Part shown: positions 1-10,200 of the stretch, in pieces
Layout: each line of letters opens with the position of its first letter
Position numbering within the stretch: position 1 is the stretch's first letter
Assembly: GCF_009769165.1 (NCBI RefSeq)
Contig: NZ_CP043477.1
Coordinates: 1-44,381 of the forward strand
Reading direction: 5' to 3'
DNA: 44,381 bases
Source: Xanthomonas hyacinthi
Lineage (GTDB): Bacteria; Pseudomonadota; Gammaproteobacteria; Xanthomonadales; Xanthomonadaceae
The notes under the pieces: model-generated
Databases searched by the model: none
What the model saw: the letters and a program-made list of their open reading frames with translations, nothing else
Told to the model about the DNA's origin: nothing
Made by a program: the position numbers and the translations under genes

Positions 1-6
1 GAGCCC

Positions 7-19
7 TTTAGCCGCTAAA
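7..19. promoter_or_regulatory. KorB operator upstream of traI
   Basis: Exact TTTAGCCGCTAAA palindrome, the IncP-1 KorB operator consensus TTTAGCSGCTAAA. It lies between the traJ stop (completed at base 2) and the traI GTG start at 37, so bound KorB would sit on the traJ-traI junction. No promoter is obvious here, so a partition or transcript-roadblock role is as likely as promoter repression. Confidence 0.9.
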
Positions 20-36
20 AATTGCGGGGGGCGGCC

Positions 37-2235
37 GTGATCGCAAAGCACGTTTCCATGAAGACGGTGCAGAAGAGTGACTTCGCCGGTCTGGTGAAGT
101 ACATCACCGACGAACAGGCGAAGAACGAGCGCGTAGGCTACGTGGCTGTCACGAACTGCCACACAGACCGGCCCGAAGTGGCGATCACCGAAGTCCTCAA
201 CACCCAGGCGCAAAACACCCGGTCGGGGGCCGACAAGACGTATCACCTGATCGTCAGTTTCCGGCCAGGCGAGCAACCCGACGACGCGACCTTGAAGGCC
301 ATCGAGGCGCGGATATGCGAAGGGCTGGGGTTTGGCGAGCATCAGCGCGTCAGTGCCGTTCACCACGACACCGACAACCTGCACATTCACATCGCCATCA
401 ACAAGATTCACCCAACGCGCTACACGATCCTGGAGCCATTCAACGCTTATCACACGCTCGGGCAGCTCTGCGAAAAGCTCGAACGCGAATACGGTCTGGA
501 GCGCGACAACCACCAGGGGAACAAGCTGGTATCGGAAGGCCGCGCCCAAGACATGGAGCGGCATGCAGGCGTTGAAAGCCTGCAGGGCTGGGTCAAGCGC
601 GAATGCGCCGCAGACATGCAGGCCGCGCAGTCGTGGGAGGCTCTGCACCAGGTCATGCGGGACAACGGCCTGGAGCTGCGCGAGCGCGGCAATGGGTTCG
701 TGATCCAAGCCGCTGACGGCCTTGCCGTCAAGGCCAGTTCCATCGGCCGCGAATTCTCCAAGGCCAAGCTGGAAGAAAGGCTGGGCACCTTCGAGCCATC
801 GGCCGAGCACGTGGAGCGCGCAGCGCAGAAGCCGCGCAAACAGTACGACAAGAAGCCGGTGCGGTCCCGTGTCAACACGGTAGAGCTGCACGCGAAGTAC
901 AAGGCCGATCAACTCAACATCAGCGGATCGCGCACGGCCGAATGGGAGAAGGCGAGGGCGAAGAAAGACCGCCTCATTGAAGCCGCGAAGCGTAGCGGGC
1001 GGCTCAAGCGTTCGACCATCAAGCTGATTTCAGGGGCCGGCGTGGGCAAGAAGCTGATGTATTCGGCCACCAGCAAGACCATGAAAGCCGAGATCGAGAA
1101 GATCAACAAGCAGTACCTCAAGGAACGGCAAGAGATACATGAGAAGTACCAGCGCCGTGCGTGGGCCGATTGGCTGCGCGCCAAGGCCGCAGAGGGCGAC
1201 CAGGAGGCGCTAGGGGCGCTGCGCGCCCGCGATGCTGCCCAGGGCCTCAAGGGCAACACCGTGGCCGGCACGGGGCCGCTGCGGCCCCAGGCGGCCGCTG
1301 CAGAGCAGGACAGCGTGACGAAGAAGGGCACGATCATCTATCGCGTCGGCCCTACCGCCGTCCGCGACGATGGCGACCGCCTGAAAGTCTCGCGCGGGGC
1401 CGACCAGGACGGCATGCAAGCCGCGTTGCGCATGGCAGTGGATCGCTACGGCGACCGCATCAGCGTCGGCGGCACGCCGGCATTCAAAGAGCAGATCGCC
1501 CAAGCGGCGGCGGCCTCGAAATTACCCATCACCTTTGACGACGACGCCCTGGAGCGCCGCCGTCAAGAACTACTGACCCAAACAACCACGAAGGAGAACG
1601 ACCATGACCGAACCGACCGAGGACGAGCTGCTGGAGGCGGCATTAGCGGCAGTGGACCAGCCACTGCCGCAATCCCCGGAGCCGCCCGAGCCGGACAGCC
1701 ACGAGCCGACGCCGCCGCAGCCGGACGAGCCAGCAAGCCCAACGTTGGCCGCGTTGGACGAAAGCCGCCGCCCCAAAGCCAAAACCGTCTGCGAAGACTG
1801 TCCCAACTCGGTGTGGTTCAGCTCGCCAGCGGAAGTGAAGTGCTATTGCCGCGTCATGTTCCTGGTGACGTGGAGCAACAAGGAGCCAAACCAGTTGACG
1901 GCCTGCGACGGGATATTTTTGGGCCAGGAAGACTAAGCCCGCAGGTTGCCGCTGCCGCCGACAAATACATAGCGGAGCGGGAAGGCAAGCGCCTTAAAGG
2001 ATTCGATATACCGAAGCACTCCCGCTATACTGACGGGCAGGACGGGGCCGCGACTTTCGCCGGCATCCGCCAGGTCGAGGGGCAATCACTGGCCCTTCTG
2101 AAACGCGGCGAGGAAGTCATGGTGCTGCCAGTTGACGAGCCGACCGCACGACGCCTCAAGCGCCTTGCCGTTGGTGATGCCATCACCGTGACCCCCCAGG
2201 GTTCCATCAAAACGACGAAAGGACGTAGCAGATGA
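37..2235 (+). CDS. traI: TraI relaxase (MobP type)
   Basis: Relaxase that nicks oriT at nic, stays covalently attached to the 5' end and leads the strand into the recipient. I chose the GTG at 37 rather than an upstream TTG because it gives the family start MIAKHV and places the predicted catalytic Tyr at residue 22 (LVKYITDEQ), as in RP4 TraI. It also gives 732 residues, the RP4 length as I recall it. The metal-binding motif III HHDTDNLHIHIAIN lies near residues 116-129. The C-terminal half, around residues 435-510, looks like an LPD7-type domain and is followed by a low-complexity linker. It overlaps traG by ATGA, follows traJ closely and contains traH in another frame. Product and start are very secure. 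Confidence 0.97.
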   Translation: MIAKHVSMKTVQKSDFAGLVKYITDEQAKNERVGYVAVTNCHTDRPEVAITEVLNTQAQNTRSGADKTYHLIVSFRPGEQPDDATLKAIEARICEGLGFGEHQRVSAVHHDTDNLHIHIAINKIHPTRYTILEPFNAYHTLGQLCEKLEREYGLERDNHQGNKLVSEGRAQDMERHAGVESLQGWVKRECAADMQAAQSWEALHQVMRDNGLELRERGNGFVIQAADGLAVKASSIGREFSKAKLEERLGTFEPSAEHVERAAQKPRKQYDKKPVRSRVNTVELHAKYKADQLNISGSRTAEWEKARAKKDRLIEAAKRSGRLKRSTIKLISGAGVGKKLMYSATSKTMKAEIEKINKQYLKERQEIHEKYQRRAWADWLRAKAAEGDQEALGALRARDAAQGLKGNTVAGTGPLRPQAAAAEQDSVTKKGTIIYRVGPTAVRDDGDRLKVSRGADQDGMQAALRMAVDRYGDRISVGGTPAFKEQIAQAAAASKLPITFDDDALERRRQELLTQTTTKENDHDRTDRGRAAGGGISGSGPATAAIPGAARAGQPRADAAAAGRASKPNVGRVGRKPPPQSQNRLRRLSQLGVVQLASGSEVLLPRHVPGDVEQQGAKPVDGLRRDIFGPGRLSPQVAAAADKYIAEREGKRLKGFDIPKHSRYTDGQDGAATFAGIRQVEGQSLALLKRGEEVMVLPVDEPTARRLKRLAVGDAITVTPQGSIKTTKGRSR
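1604..1936 (+). CDS. traH: TraH, nested inside traI in another frame
   Basis: A 110-residue acidic, proline-rich protein read entirely within traI in a shifted frame. It has its own strong ribosome binding site, AAGGAG at 1591-1596, eight bases before the ATG, which is why it is called real and not a shadow frame. RP4 has the same arrangement: TraH is encoded inside traI and is reported to stabilise the TraI-TraJ-oriT relaxosome. The N-terminal part is rich in Pro, Glu and Asp (residues 20-48). The C-terminal part has a CEDC pair and CYC (residues 65-83), a possible metal site. Overprinting forces the traI frame here into low-complexity sequence. No other function is suggested. Confidence 0.85.
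   Translation: MTEPTEDELLEAALAAVDQPLPQSPEPPEPDSHEPTPPQPDEPASPTLAALDESRRPKAKTVCEDCPNSVWFSSPAEVKCYCRVMFLVTWSNKEPNQLTACDGIFLGQED
2002..2031 (+). promoter_or_regulatory. Candidate traG promoter with TrbA-type site
   Basis: CGATATACCG at 2004-2013 differs by one base from CGATATATCG, the TrbA operator as I remember it from RK2. A TATACT -10-like hexamer lies at 2026-2031, so the site would overlap the -35 region. In RK2 the traG promoter also lies inside traI and is repressed by TrbA. The -35 is poor and the promoter is inferred from position and operator. Confidence 0.5.
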
Positions 2236-4145
2236 CAAAAGACAGGTTCAACAACGCGGTAGGGCCGCAGGTACGCGCCGAGAAGGAGGGGCCTGGCAAG
2301 GTCATCCCGGCGCTGGCCGTGCTGTCCCTTGGCGGCGGATTGCAGGCTGCTACGCAGTTCTTCGCCCATGACTTCAAGTACCAGGCCGCGCTTGGCGCGC
2401 ACATCAACCACATTTACCCGCCGTGGGGAATCGTCCAGTGGGCCGGCAAGTGGTACGGCCAGTACCCCGACGCCTTCATGCGCGCCGGAAGCATCGGCGT
2501 CACGATTACCGGCGTGGGCCTCATCAGTCTGGTTGTCGCCAAGATGGTGCTGGCGAATTCATCGAAGGTGAACGAGTACCTGCACGGCTCGGCCCGCTGG
2601 GCGAACGTCAGGGACATCCAGGCGGCCGGCCTCATCCCGCGTGCGCGGTCGTTCTGGCAGACCATCACCGGCAAGGATGCGGCGGCCAGCTCAGGCGTCT
2701 ACGTGGGCGCGTGGATCGACAAGAAGGGCAAGCAGCACTACTTGCGCCACAACGGCCCGGAGCATGTGCTTTGCTATGCGCCGACCCGTTCCGGCAAGGG
2801 CGTCGGTCTGGTGGTTCCTACGCTGCTGTCCTGGGGCCATAGCGCAGTCATCACCGACCTGAAAGGCGAGCTGTGGGCGCTGACGGCCGGATGGCGGCAG
2901 AAGCATGCGAAGAACAAGGTTCTGCGTTTCGAGCCGGCGACGGCCAGCGGTAGCGTTTGCTGGAACCCACTCGATGAAATCCGCCTTGGCACGGAAAACG
3001 AAGTGGGCGACGTGCAGAACCTCGCAACGCTGATCGTTGACCCGGACGGCAAGGGCCTCGAATCGCACTGGCAAAAGACCAGCCAGGCGCTGCTTGTCGG
3101 CGTGATCCTGCATGCGCTCTACAAGACCAAGGCCGAAGGCACGCCGGCCACGCTGCCCGGCGTCGATGCCATGCTGGCCGACCCCAACCGCGACATTGGC
3201 GAGCTGTGGATGGAAATGACCACCTACAGCCACGTAGACGGCCAGGTCCACCCGGTTGTCGGCTCTGCCGCCCGCGACATGATGGACCGGCCCGACGAGG
3301 AAGCGGGATCGGTGCTGTCCACCGCCAAGTCCTACTTGGCCCTGTACCGCGATCCCATCGTGGCCCGCAACGTGAGCAAGTCCGAATTCAAGATCAAGGA
3401 CTTGATGCACCACGACAACGCGGTGAGTCTCTACATCGTCACGCAGCCAAACGACAAGGCCCGCCTGCGGCCGTTGGTGCGGGTCATGGTGAACATGATC
3501 GTTCGCCTGCTGGCCGACAAGATGGACTTCGAGAACGGCCGGCCGGTGGCGCACTACAAGCACCGCATGCTGATGATGCTTGACGAGTTCCCCAGCCTGG
3601 GGAAGCTCGAAATCATGCAGGAGTCGCTGGCATTCGTGGCCGGCTACGGCATCAAGTGCTACCTGATTTGCCAGGACATTAACCAGCTCAAGAGCCGCGA
3701 AACCGGCTACGGCCACGACGAGAGCATCACGTCGAACTGCCACGTCCAGAACGCCTACCCACCGAACCGCGTTGAGACGGCCGAGCATCTTTCCAAGCTC
3801 ACCGGCCAGACCACCGTAGCGAAGGAGCAGATCACCACCAGCGGCCGGCGCACGAGCGCTTTGCTGGGCCAGGTGTCGCGGACGATCCAGGAGGTTCAGC
3901 GCCCCTTGCTCACGCCCGATGAGTGCCTGCGCATGCCCGGCCCGGTCAAGACCGAGGGCGGCGACATTGCGAAGGCCGGCGACATGGTGGTGTACGTCGC
4001 GGGCTATCCCGCGATCTACGGCAAGCAGCCGCTGTATTTCCAAGACCCGACCTTTCAGGCGCGGGCGGCGATTCCCGCACCGAAGAACAGCGACAAGCTG
4101 CGTAACAGCTTTGTCGCGCCCGCAGGGGAGGGGATCACGATATGA
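2232..4145 (+). CDS. traG: TraG type IV coupling protein
   Basis: VirD4-family hexameric inner-membrane ATPase of 637 residues that links the relaxosome to the Trb secretion channel and helps pump DNA. The N-terminal part has hydrophobic segments near residues 20-45 and 80-110. The Walker A motif is APTRSGKGVG around residues 183-192 and the Walker B motif LMMLDEF around 447-453. Length is close to RP4 TraG (635). The start codon overlaps the traI stop (ATGA), with AAAGGA upstream, and the end overlaps traF in the same way, so the three are translationally coupled. A candidate TrbA-controlled promoter lies about 200 bases upstream inside traI. Confidence 0.97.
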   Translation: MTKDRFNNAVGPQVRAEKEGPGKVIPALAVLSLGGGLQAATQFFAHDFKYQAALGAHINHIYPPWGIVQWAGKWYGQYPDAFMRAGSIGVTITGVGLISLVVAKMVLANSSKVNEYLHGSARWANVRDIQAAGLIPRARSFWQTITGKDAAASSGVYVGAWIDKKGKQHYLRHNGPEHVLCYAPTRSGKGVGLVVPTLLSWGHSAVITDLKGELWALTAGWRQKHAKNKVLRFEPATASGSVCWNPLDEIRLGTENEVGDVQNLATLIVDPDGKGLESHWQKTSQALLVGVILHALYKTKAEGTPATLPGVDAMLADPNRDIGELWMEMTTYSHVDGQVHPVVGSAARDMMDRPDEEAGSVLSTAKSYLALYRDPIVARNVSKSEFKIKDLMHHDNAVSLYIVTQPNDKARLRPLVRVMVNMIVRLLADKMDFENGRPVAHYKHRMLMMLDEFPSLGKLEIMQESLAFVAGYGIKCYLICQDINQLKSRETGYGHDESITSNCHVQNAYPPNRVETAEHLSKLTGQTTVAKEQITTSGRRTSALLGQVSRTIQEVQRPLLTPDECLRMPGPVKTEGGDIAKAGDMVVYVAGYPAIYGKQPLYFQDPTFQARAAIPAPKNSDKLRNSFVAPAGEGITI

Positions 4146-4678
4146 GCCGCTTGCTGAAACGGATCACCATCGGCACCGCCATCGGCGGCGCTGCCGTGCT
4201 CGCCTTGGGCGTTGCCTGCTATGCAGCCGGTGCCCGCGTCAACACCACGAAGAGCATTCCCGTTGGCCTCTATTGGGCAAGCAGCGCGCCGGTAGAGAAG
4301 GGCGCTTACGTCATGTTTTGCCCGCCGCAAGTCGGCGTGTTCGGTGACGCCAAGGAACGGGGCTACATCGGGGGCGGGTTCTGCCCTGGCGGCTACGGCT
4401 ACCTCATGAAAAAGGTTTTAGCCGCTAAAGCCGATGCCGTCACCGTGGCCGATGACGGCGTGCGAGTGAATGGCGCACTGCTGCCACTGAGCGCACCGCT
4501 CAAGACCGACAAGGCCGGCCGGCCCTTGCCGCGCTACCAGACCAACAGCTACGAGCTGGGCAATTCCGAGGTGCTGCTTATGTCGGACGTGAGCGGCACA
4601 TCGTTCGACGGCCGCTACTTTGGGCCGGTCAACGTTTCGCAAATCAAGACCGTGATCGTCCCGGTCATCACCTGGTAG
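4142..4678 (+). CDS. traF: TraF pilin-cyclising serine protease
   Basis: Membrane-anchored signal-peptidase-like enzyme of 178 residues that removes a short C-terminal peptide from TrbC and joins its ends into a circular pilin. One N-terminal membrane segment (residues 8-30) leads to a periplasmic domain. The catalytic residues known from RP4 TraF are present with a one-residue shift: Ser38 in TTKSIPVGLYW, Lys90 in GYLMKK and Asp156 in TSFDGRYF. It is translationally coupled to traG (ATGA). A KorB operator lies inside the coding sequence at 4417-4429, encoding VLAAKA just after the catalytic Lys. Its substrate trbC in this plasmid carries the expected processing signal. Confidence 0.97.
   Translation: MSRLLKRITIGTAIGGAAVLALGVACYAAGARVNTTKSIPVGLYWASSAPVEKGAYVMFCPPQVGVFGDAKERGYIGGGFCPGGYGYLMKKVLAAKADAVTVADDGVRVNGALLPLSAPLKTDKAGRPLPRYQTNSYELGNSEVLLMSDVSGTSFDGRYFGPVNVSQIKTVIVPVITW
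4417..4429. promoter_or_regulatory. KorB operator inside traF
   Basis: Exact TTTAGCCGCTAAA within the traF reading frame, with no promoter nearby. Intragenic KorB sites are typical of IncP-1 and may serve partition or long-range looping more than direct repression. Confidence 0.88.
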
Positions 4679-4686
4679 GAGGCACC

Positions 4687-6879
4687 ATGCGTTTGTTCAT
4701 TGCAGAAAAGCCCGACCTGGCGAAAGCCATTGTCGAAGGCTTGGGAGGCGGAAGCCGCAAGGACGGGTACTACGACTGCGGCGGCGACTATGTGGCCTGG
4801 TGCTACGGCCACATGCTGCAACTGCTGGACCCCGAGGACTACGACGAGCGATACAGCAAATGGAACATGGACGACCTGCCCATGTCTCATATTCCTTGGA
4901 AGAAGAAGCCCAGCGGTGACAAGGGCGCGAAGGACCAGCTCAAGGTCATTCTCGGCCTGTTGAAGAAGGCCAGCAGCGTCGTCAACGCTGGCGACCCCGA
5001 CGAAGAAGGGCAGCTTCTTGTCGATGAAATCCTGGAGTACGCCGGCTGCACTCTGCCGGTGAAGCGGGTTCTCATCAACGACAACAACACCAAGGTTGTG
5101 CGCAAGGCGCTGGAGAGCATGCGCGACAACCGCGAGTTCGCCGGCCTGTCGGCCGCCGCCGAGGCCCGCAGCGTGGGCGACCAGCTCTACGGCTACAACA
5201 TGACCCGCGCCTACACCCTGGCGGCCCGCCAGAAGGGCTACCAGGGCGTCATGAGCGTAGGCCGGGTGCAGACCCCCATCGTCGGCCTTGTCGTGCGCCG
5301 CACGCGGGCATTCAAGGCCCACAGGAAGGCGTACTACTACAACGTCACCGGACGGTTTGAGGTCGAAGGCGTTGCCTTCCCTGCGCGGTATCAGATCGTT
5401 GAAGCCGATCCAGTGGACGAGAAGGGCCGGCTGATCGAAGAGCAGCATGCCCAGGCCATCGCGGATGCCGTCAAGGGCAAGCCTGCGCGGATCGTCAGCG
5501 CCGATACCAAGCAGAAAGAACAGCATCCGCCCTTGCCTTACAACCTGTTGAAGCTGCAAACCGATGCCTCCCGCAAGTTCGGTTTCAAGCCCGACCAGAC
5601 CAAGGACATAACGCAGTCGCTGCGCGAAAAGCACAAGCTCATCACGTACAACCGCAGCGACTGCGAATACCTCAGCGACGAGCAGCACGGGGACGCGCCG
5701 GGCGTGCTGGCGGCGATCACGCAGACCGCGCCCATGTTGGCCGCCGTTGCGCAGCGGGCCGATCCCTCGATCAAGAGCCGGGCCTTCAATTCGTCCAAGG
5801 TTTCCGCCCACCACGGGATCATTCCGACAGAGGCGACGGCGAACCTGGCGGCGTTGAGCGAGGGGGAACAGAAGATCTATTTGCTGATCGCCCGCGCCTA
5901 CATCGCGCAGTTCTGGCCCAAGCACCAATACGACCAGACCGATGTGCTGGTGGAGTCCGAGGGGCACCGCTTCGCCGTGCGCTCCAACGTCACCACGCGC
6001 CAAGGCTGGCTTTTGCTCTACAAGAACGACGCGGGCAATGAAGACCTGGAAGGCGACGAGAACGACCTGTCCATCGACATACGCACGCTGCGCGGCGGCC
6101 AGGCCGGCGTCTGCGTCGATGCCGAGGCCGCCAAGCAGGAAACGAAGCCGCAGCCGCTCTACACGATGGCGACCCTGCTAGGGGACTTGACCCGCGTTGC
6201 CAAGTACATCCGCGACGACCGCCTGCGCAAGCTGCTGCTGGAGAAGGACAAGGGCAAGGAAGGCGAGCATGGCGGCATCGGGACGCCGGCCACGCGAGAC
6301 AGCATCATCGCCACGCTCTTCGAGCGTGCCTACCTGGTCGAGCAAGGCAAGAACATCGTGCCCACACCCACGGCCGAAGAGTTCTACGACGCCCTGCCCG
6401 ACCAGGCCAAATTCCCCGACATGACCGCGCTCTGGCATGAGCAGCAGAAGGCCATCCAGGCTGGCCAGCGCGACACCGAATCATTCGTGCGCGAGCTGAT
6501 GGACTACATCGCTGGCGAGGTGGCCGGCGTGAAGGAAAACGGGCTGGCAATCAAGGTTGACACGCACCCTTGCCCGCTCTGCGCCAAGCCGTTGCGCCGC
6601 ATCAAGAAGAAGGAAAAGAACGAGTTCTTTTGGGGATGCACCGGCTTCGCCGATGGCTGCAAGTTCGCCTGCGAAGACAAGGCCGGCAAGCCAGTGCCGC
6701 GAGAGACGCCAAAGGTGTCGGAGCTGCACAAGTGCATGGCTTGCGGCAGCGGCTTGTCTAGGCGGGCCAGCACGAAGAAAAAAGGCATGTTCTGGTGGGG
6801 TTGCAGCAACTACCCGACATGCACACAGACCTATCCCGACATCAAGGGCAAGCCCGATTACAGCAAACCGAAGGAGTGA
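4687..6879 (+). CDS. traE: TraE type IA topoisomerase (topoisomerase III-like)
   Basis: A 730-residue type IA topoisomerase, expected to relax or decatenate single-stranded intermediates; in RP4 it is not essential for transfer. The Toprim domain is at the N-terminus ([15 protein letters not shown] start, acidic DPDEEGQ near residues 102-108). The strand-passage core has SVGRVQTP, and the active-site Tyr is residue 321 in LITYNRSD. The C-terminus carries two zinc-ribbon units, CPLC...CTGFADGC and CMAC...CSNYPTC (residues about 625-720). The start at 4687 has AGGAGG eight bases upstream, right after traF. traD follows within five bases. Confidence 0.96.
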   Translation: MRLFIAEKPDLAKAIVEGLGGGSRKDGYYDCGGDYVAWCYGHMLQLLDPEDYDERYSKWNMDDLPMSHIPWKKKPSGDKGAKDQLKVILGLLKKASSVVNAGDPDEEGQLLVDEILEYAGCTLPVKRVLINDNNTKVVRKALESMRDNREFAGLSAAAEARSVGDQLYGYNMTRAYTLAARQKGYQGVMSVGRVQTPIVGLVVRRTRAFKAHRKAYYYNVTGRFEVEGVAFPARYQIVEADPVDEKGRLIEEQHAQAIADAVKGKPARIVSADTKQKEQHPPLPYNLLKLQTDASRKFGFKPDQTKDITQSLREKHKLITYNRSDCEYLSDEQHGDAPGVLAAITQTAPMLAAVAQRADPSIKSRAFNSSKVSAHHGIIPTEATANLAALSEGEQKIYLLIARAYIAQFWPKHQYDQTDVLVESEGHRFAVRSNVTTRQGWLLLYKNDAGNEDLEGDENDLSIDIRTLRGGQAGVCVDAEAAKQETKPQPLYTMATLLGDLTRVAKYIRDDRLRKLLLEKDKGKEGEHGGIGTPATRDSIIATLFERAYLVEQGKNIVPTPTAEEFYDALPDQAKFPDMTALWHEQQKAIQAGQRDTESFVRELMDYIAGEVAGVKENGLAIKVDTHPCPLCAKPLRRIKKKEKNEFFWGCTGFADGCKFACEDKAGKPVPRETPKVSELHKCMACGSGLSRRASTKKKGMFWWGCSNYPTCTQTYPDIKGKPDYSKPKE

Positions 6880-6883
6880 TGAC

Positions 6884-7261
6884 ATGACCCAGCAAACCAA
6901 CGACCAGGCCGCCGAAGTGATCCCGGCCATTGACGACGCCGCAGCCAGCGCGGAAGCCTTGCGCGAGAAGCTGACCGATGCACAGACGCCCGGCTACCAG
7001 GCCGAATTCGATCCCGACGAGGCCGACCGTGCCGGCGCGTTCGCAGAAGACGCCTTGAGCGAAGGCGATGCCCTCGCCAGCACCGACGACCTGGCCGACC
7101 TGGCCGGCGATGGGTCGCTGGAGCCGGCATTCCTTGACGATGACGGCCCGAGCGCAGACCTCCCGCGCATCGTCTCGACCACCAACGCCCGCAAGCTGTA
7201 CGAGCTGCGCCCCGGCGAGTCGGTCGCCCAGGCCGCCGCACGCAAGGCCAAGGAGGGCTGA
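6884..7261 (+). CDS. traD: TraD small transfer protein
   Basis: An acidic 125-residue protein matching the IncP TraD family in size, composition and position between traE and traC. The ATG at 6884 follows the traE stop by four bases and has AAGGAG ahead of it. The C-terminal part ([19 protein letters not shown]) looks ordered, while the first 90 residues are rich in Asp, Glu and Ala and probably flexible. Its biochemical role is not established in the family. It is probably cotranslated with traC, which starts three bases after its stop. Confidence 0.88.
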   Translation: MTQQTNDQAAEVIPAIDDAAASAEALREKLTDAQTPGYQAEFDPDEADRAGAFAEDALSEGDALASTDDLADLAGDGSLEPAFLDDDGPSADLPRIVSTTNARKLYELRPGESVAQAAARKAKEG

Positions 7262-7264
7262 TCC

Positions 7265-10200
7265 ATGCCCATCACGAAAGCCGAGGCGCAGGAGGTGACG
7301 CGGGCCTTTGTCCGCGACTACCCCGGCGCGCTTGAGCTGGCCTACAAATTCCGCGAGGACGCCGCCGAGCTGTACGGGCCGCGAGCCGCCGAAGTGCCCC
7401 AGGACATGAAAGGCGGCTACGTCCCGAAGGAGACGCAGCACGCCGGCCGTGCCTACCGTGGCCGCGTGGACGTGCCCCTGGCGAACGTGGAGGATGCCAG
7501 CGACCTGCTGCTGACGCTGCGGCACGAGGTGTTGGGCCACTACGGGGCCAACACCTTCGCGCCGGCCGAGAAGCGTGCCTTGCTGGACGGCCTGGTGGCC
7601 GCCCGCGAGGAACCCAGCCTCAAACCGCTATGGGACGACATAGACCGGCGTTACGCCGGCTATCCCGTGGACTTGCGCGCCGAGGAAGTCTTTGCCCTGT
7701 ACTGCGAGGGCATCGAGCCAAGCCATCACCAGGGCGCGGACCTCTTCGCCCAGGGCACAGACCAGGTGCGGCAGAAGGGCCAGCAGTCATTCGCGGAAAC
7801 CTGCATCGCCCGCGTGCGGCCCATGCAGGCGGACGACTTGCACAACATCGTGTGCGTCGTCGCTCAGGGCCTGCACGACCGATCCAGGACGCAGCAGACC
7901 TTCCCGCAGATCAACGAGCTATTCAGAAGGGACGACAAGATGGAGCCGAAAAAGCCATTTCACGAGACAGTGGCCGAGAAGCTGATCGAGCAACTGAAAG
8001 AGGGCACCGCGCCATGGCAAAAGCCGTGGGAGCCTGGTCAACCTGGTGCTTTCATTCCGACGAACCCGACCACCGGCAAGCGCTACCGGGGCATCAACGC
8101 TATCCAGCTCATGAGCCAGGGCCACAGCGATCAGCGCTGGATGACCTACAAGCAGGCGGCTGCCGTTGGTGCCCAGGTGCGCAAGGGCGAGAAGGGAACG
8201 CCGATCCAATACTGGAAGTTCAGCGACGAGCAGATCAAGACCGACGCGGACGGCAAGCCCGTCCTTGATGCACAGGGCGAGCCGGTCAAGCAGTCGGTCA
8301 AGCTGGAGCGGCCGAGGGTGTTCTTTGCGACGGTGTTCAACGCCGAGCAGATCGACGGGCTTCCACCGCTGCAACCGCGCAAGCAACAGGATTGGACGGC
8401 CGTGGAGCGCGCCGAACACATCCTGCAGGCGTCCGGTGCCGTGATCCGCCACGGCGAGCAGAACCGGGCGTTCTACCGCCCGGCGACGGACAGCATTCAC
8501 ATGCCCGACAAGGGGCAGTTCCCCACGGCCGACAACTACTACGCGACCGCGCTCCACGAGCTGGGCCACTGGACCGGCCACGAGTCGCGCCTTGATCGAG
8601 ACTTGTCCAATCCATTCGGGTCCGAGGGGTACGCCAAGGAAGAGCTGCGGGCGGAAATCGCCAGCATGATCTTGGGCGACGAGCTGGGCATCGGCCACGA
8701 TCCCGGCCAGCACGTCGCCTATGTGGGTTCGTGGATCAAGGCGCTGCAGGACGATCCGCTGGAGATTTTCCGGGCCGCTGCAGATGCCGAGAAGATTCAA
8801 GACTACGTGCTGGGCCTGGAGCAGCAACAGGTGCAGGAGCAAGACCAGCAGCAGCGCCAGGCGCTGCCGGAGACACAAGCTGAAAGTGTTGTGGCCGCGC
8901 TGGAGTCGGCCGGCTGGGTGCGCAGCGATGGCGCAGCCATCGCGTCCAAGTCGTTCGATACGGTGAACGGTAAGAACGATGCACATGCGTTCATCACGGC
9001 CGGCGATGGCATCAACCGCACTTTGCAATTCCAGTACCTCAGCGAAGGGCGCAACGTGGCGGCGGCAGATGGCGCGCTCATTCCAGTAGGTGCGACGGCC
9101 GAGCAGGCCGCCCGAATTGCGACAGCCGCCGCCGCACGGGCCGATAAGTCGATTCAGGATTCCTACGGCGTCCGCGTTGCCGCCATGTTGGACGAAGGGA
9201 AGCAGCAGGAGGCGAACATGCAAGCACAACAAGCCAAGCGGGCCGAGGCGGCCTACATCGAGCGCGTACTAGAAGCCGTCACGCGGGTGTCCGACCCGGC
9301 CGCCCTGCAGACGAGCGAGAAATTCGAGCTGGCCGAGCGGCGCAATGCCATCATCTTGACGGCCGACGCACGCACCATCAGCCCGGCATCGTTCCAGCAG
9401 AGCGCGAAGGAAGGCTTCGGTGTGGACATGCCGGCCGATTGGAACGGTCGAATCCAGGTGCAGGGCAACGTGACGCAACAGATCGACGGCAAGCCTCACG
9501 TCGCCGCAGCACATTCCCTTGGCGTTGAACCGGAGTTCTTCGGGGTCTACGCGCAGCACGAGGACGGCACGCATCAGTGGCTGGCCGACTTCCCATCCGA
9601 CACCGAGGCCGGCGAGCTGGCCGACCAGCTGCGCATGGTCGATGCCATTACCGAGCAGAACCCGCACGAGCAGGCGGCCAAGCTGGCCCGCGTGCTCGAA
9701 AACGCCGTGCGCCGCGACCCGAACAGCACGGACGAGCAAATTTCAGCCGCTAAAGAGGCCCGCAAGGATGCCGAGGGCGCGGCCATGCTCAACGATGCCG
9801 ACATGCAGCGCCGAATCGCCGAGTTCGAGCGGGAACGGGGCCAGCAGCAGGCCGCAGCGCCGGCAGCGCAGTCCCCGAGCCAGATCAAGGCCCAGGCGCA
9901 AAAGACCTTCATCCAGGTGCCCTACCGCGAGAAAGACGAGGCGAAGGCGCTGGGTGCGAAGTGGGACCGGCAGGAACAGTCCTGGTACGTTCCGGCCGGT
10001 GTCGCTGCAGGCCCCTTCGCAAAATGGGCGCAGGGGGCCGCTACGGCCGCCGTAGACGGGCCGCAGGCCGTGCAGACGACCGAAGGCCCCACCGTGGGCC
10101 GCAAAGCGGCCCAGGAGCGGGAATACCTGGCTGTTCCCTACGGCGAGCGCATCGCGGCCAAGGCGGCCGGCGCCGAGTGGGACAAGGTAGCGAAGTCCTG

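Noticed and set aside
2691..4043. 450-codon open frame on the minus strand inside traG
   Set aside because: GC-rich antisense shadow of a secure gene: odd composition rich in His/Val/Gly, no domain, no ribosome site.
4615..6003. 462-codon minus-strand frame inside traE
   Set aside because: Antisense to topoisomerase motifs; no family likeness.
7919..9232. 437-codon minus-strand frame inside traC
   Set aside because: Antisense shadow with a Leu/Arg/His-rich translation and no motif; the ArdC and HELGH motifs are read on the plus strand.
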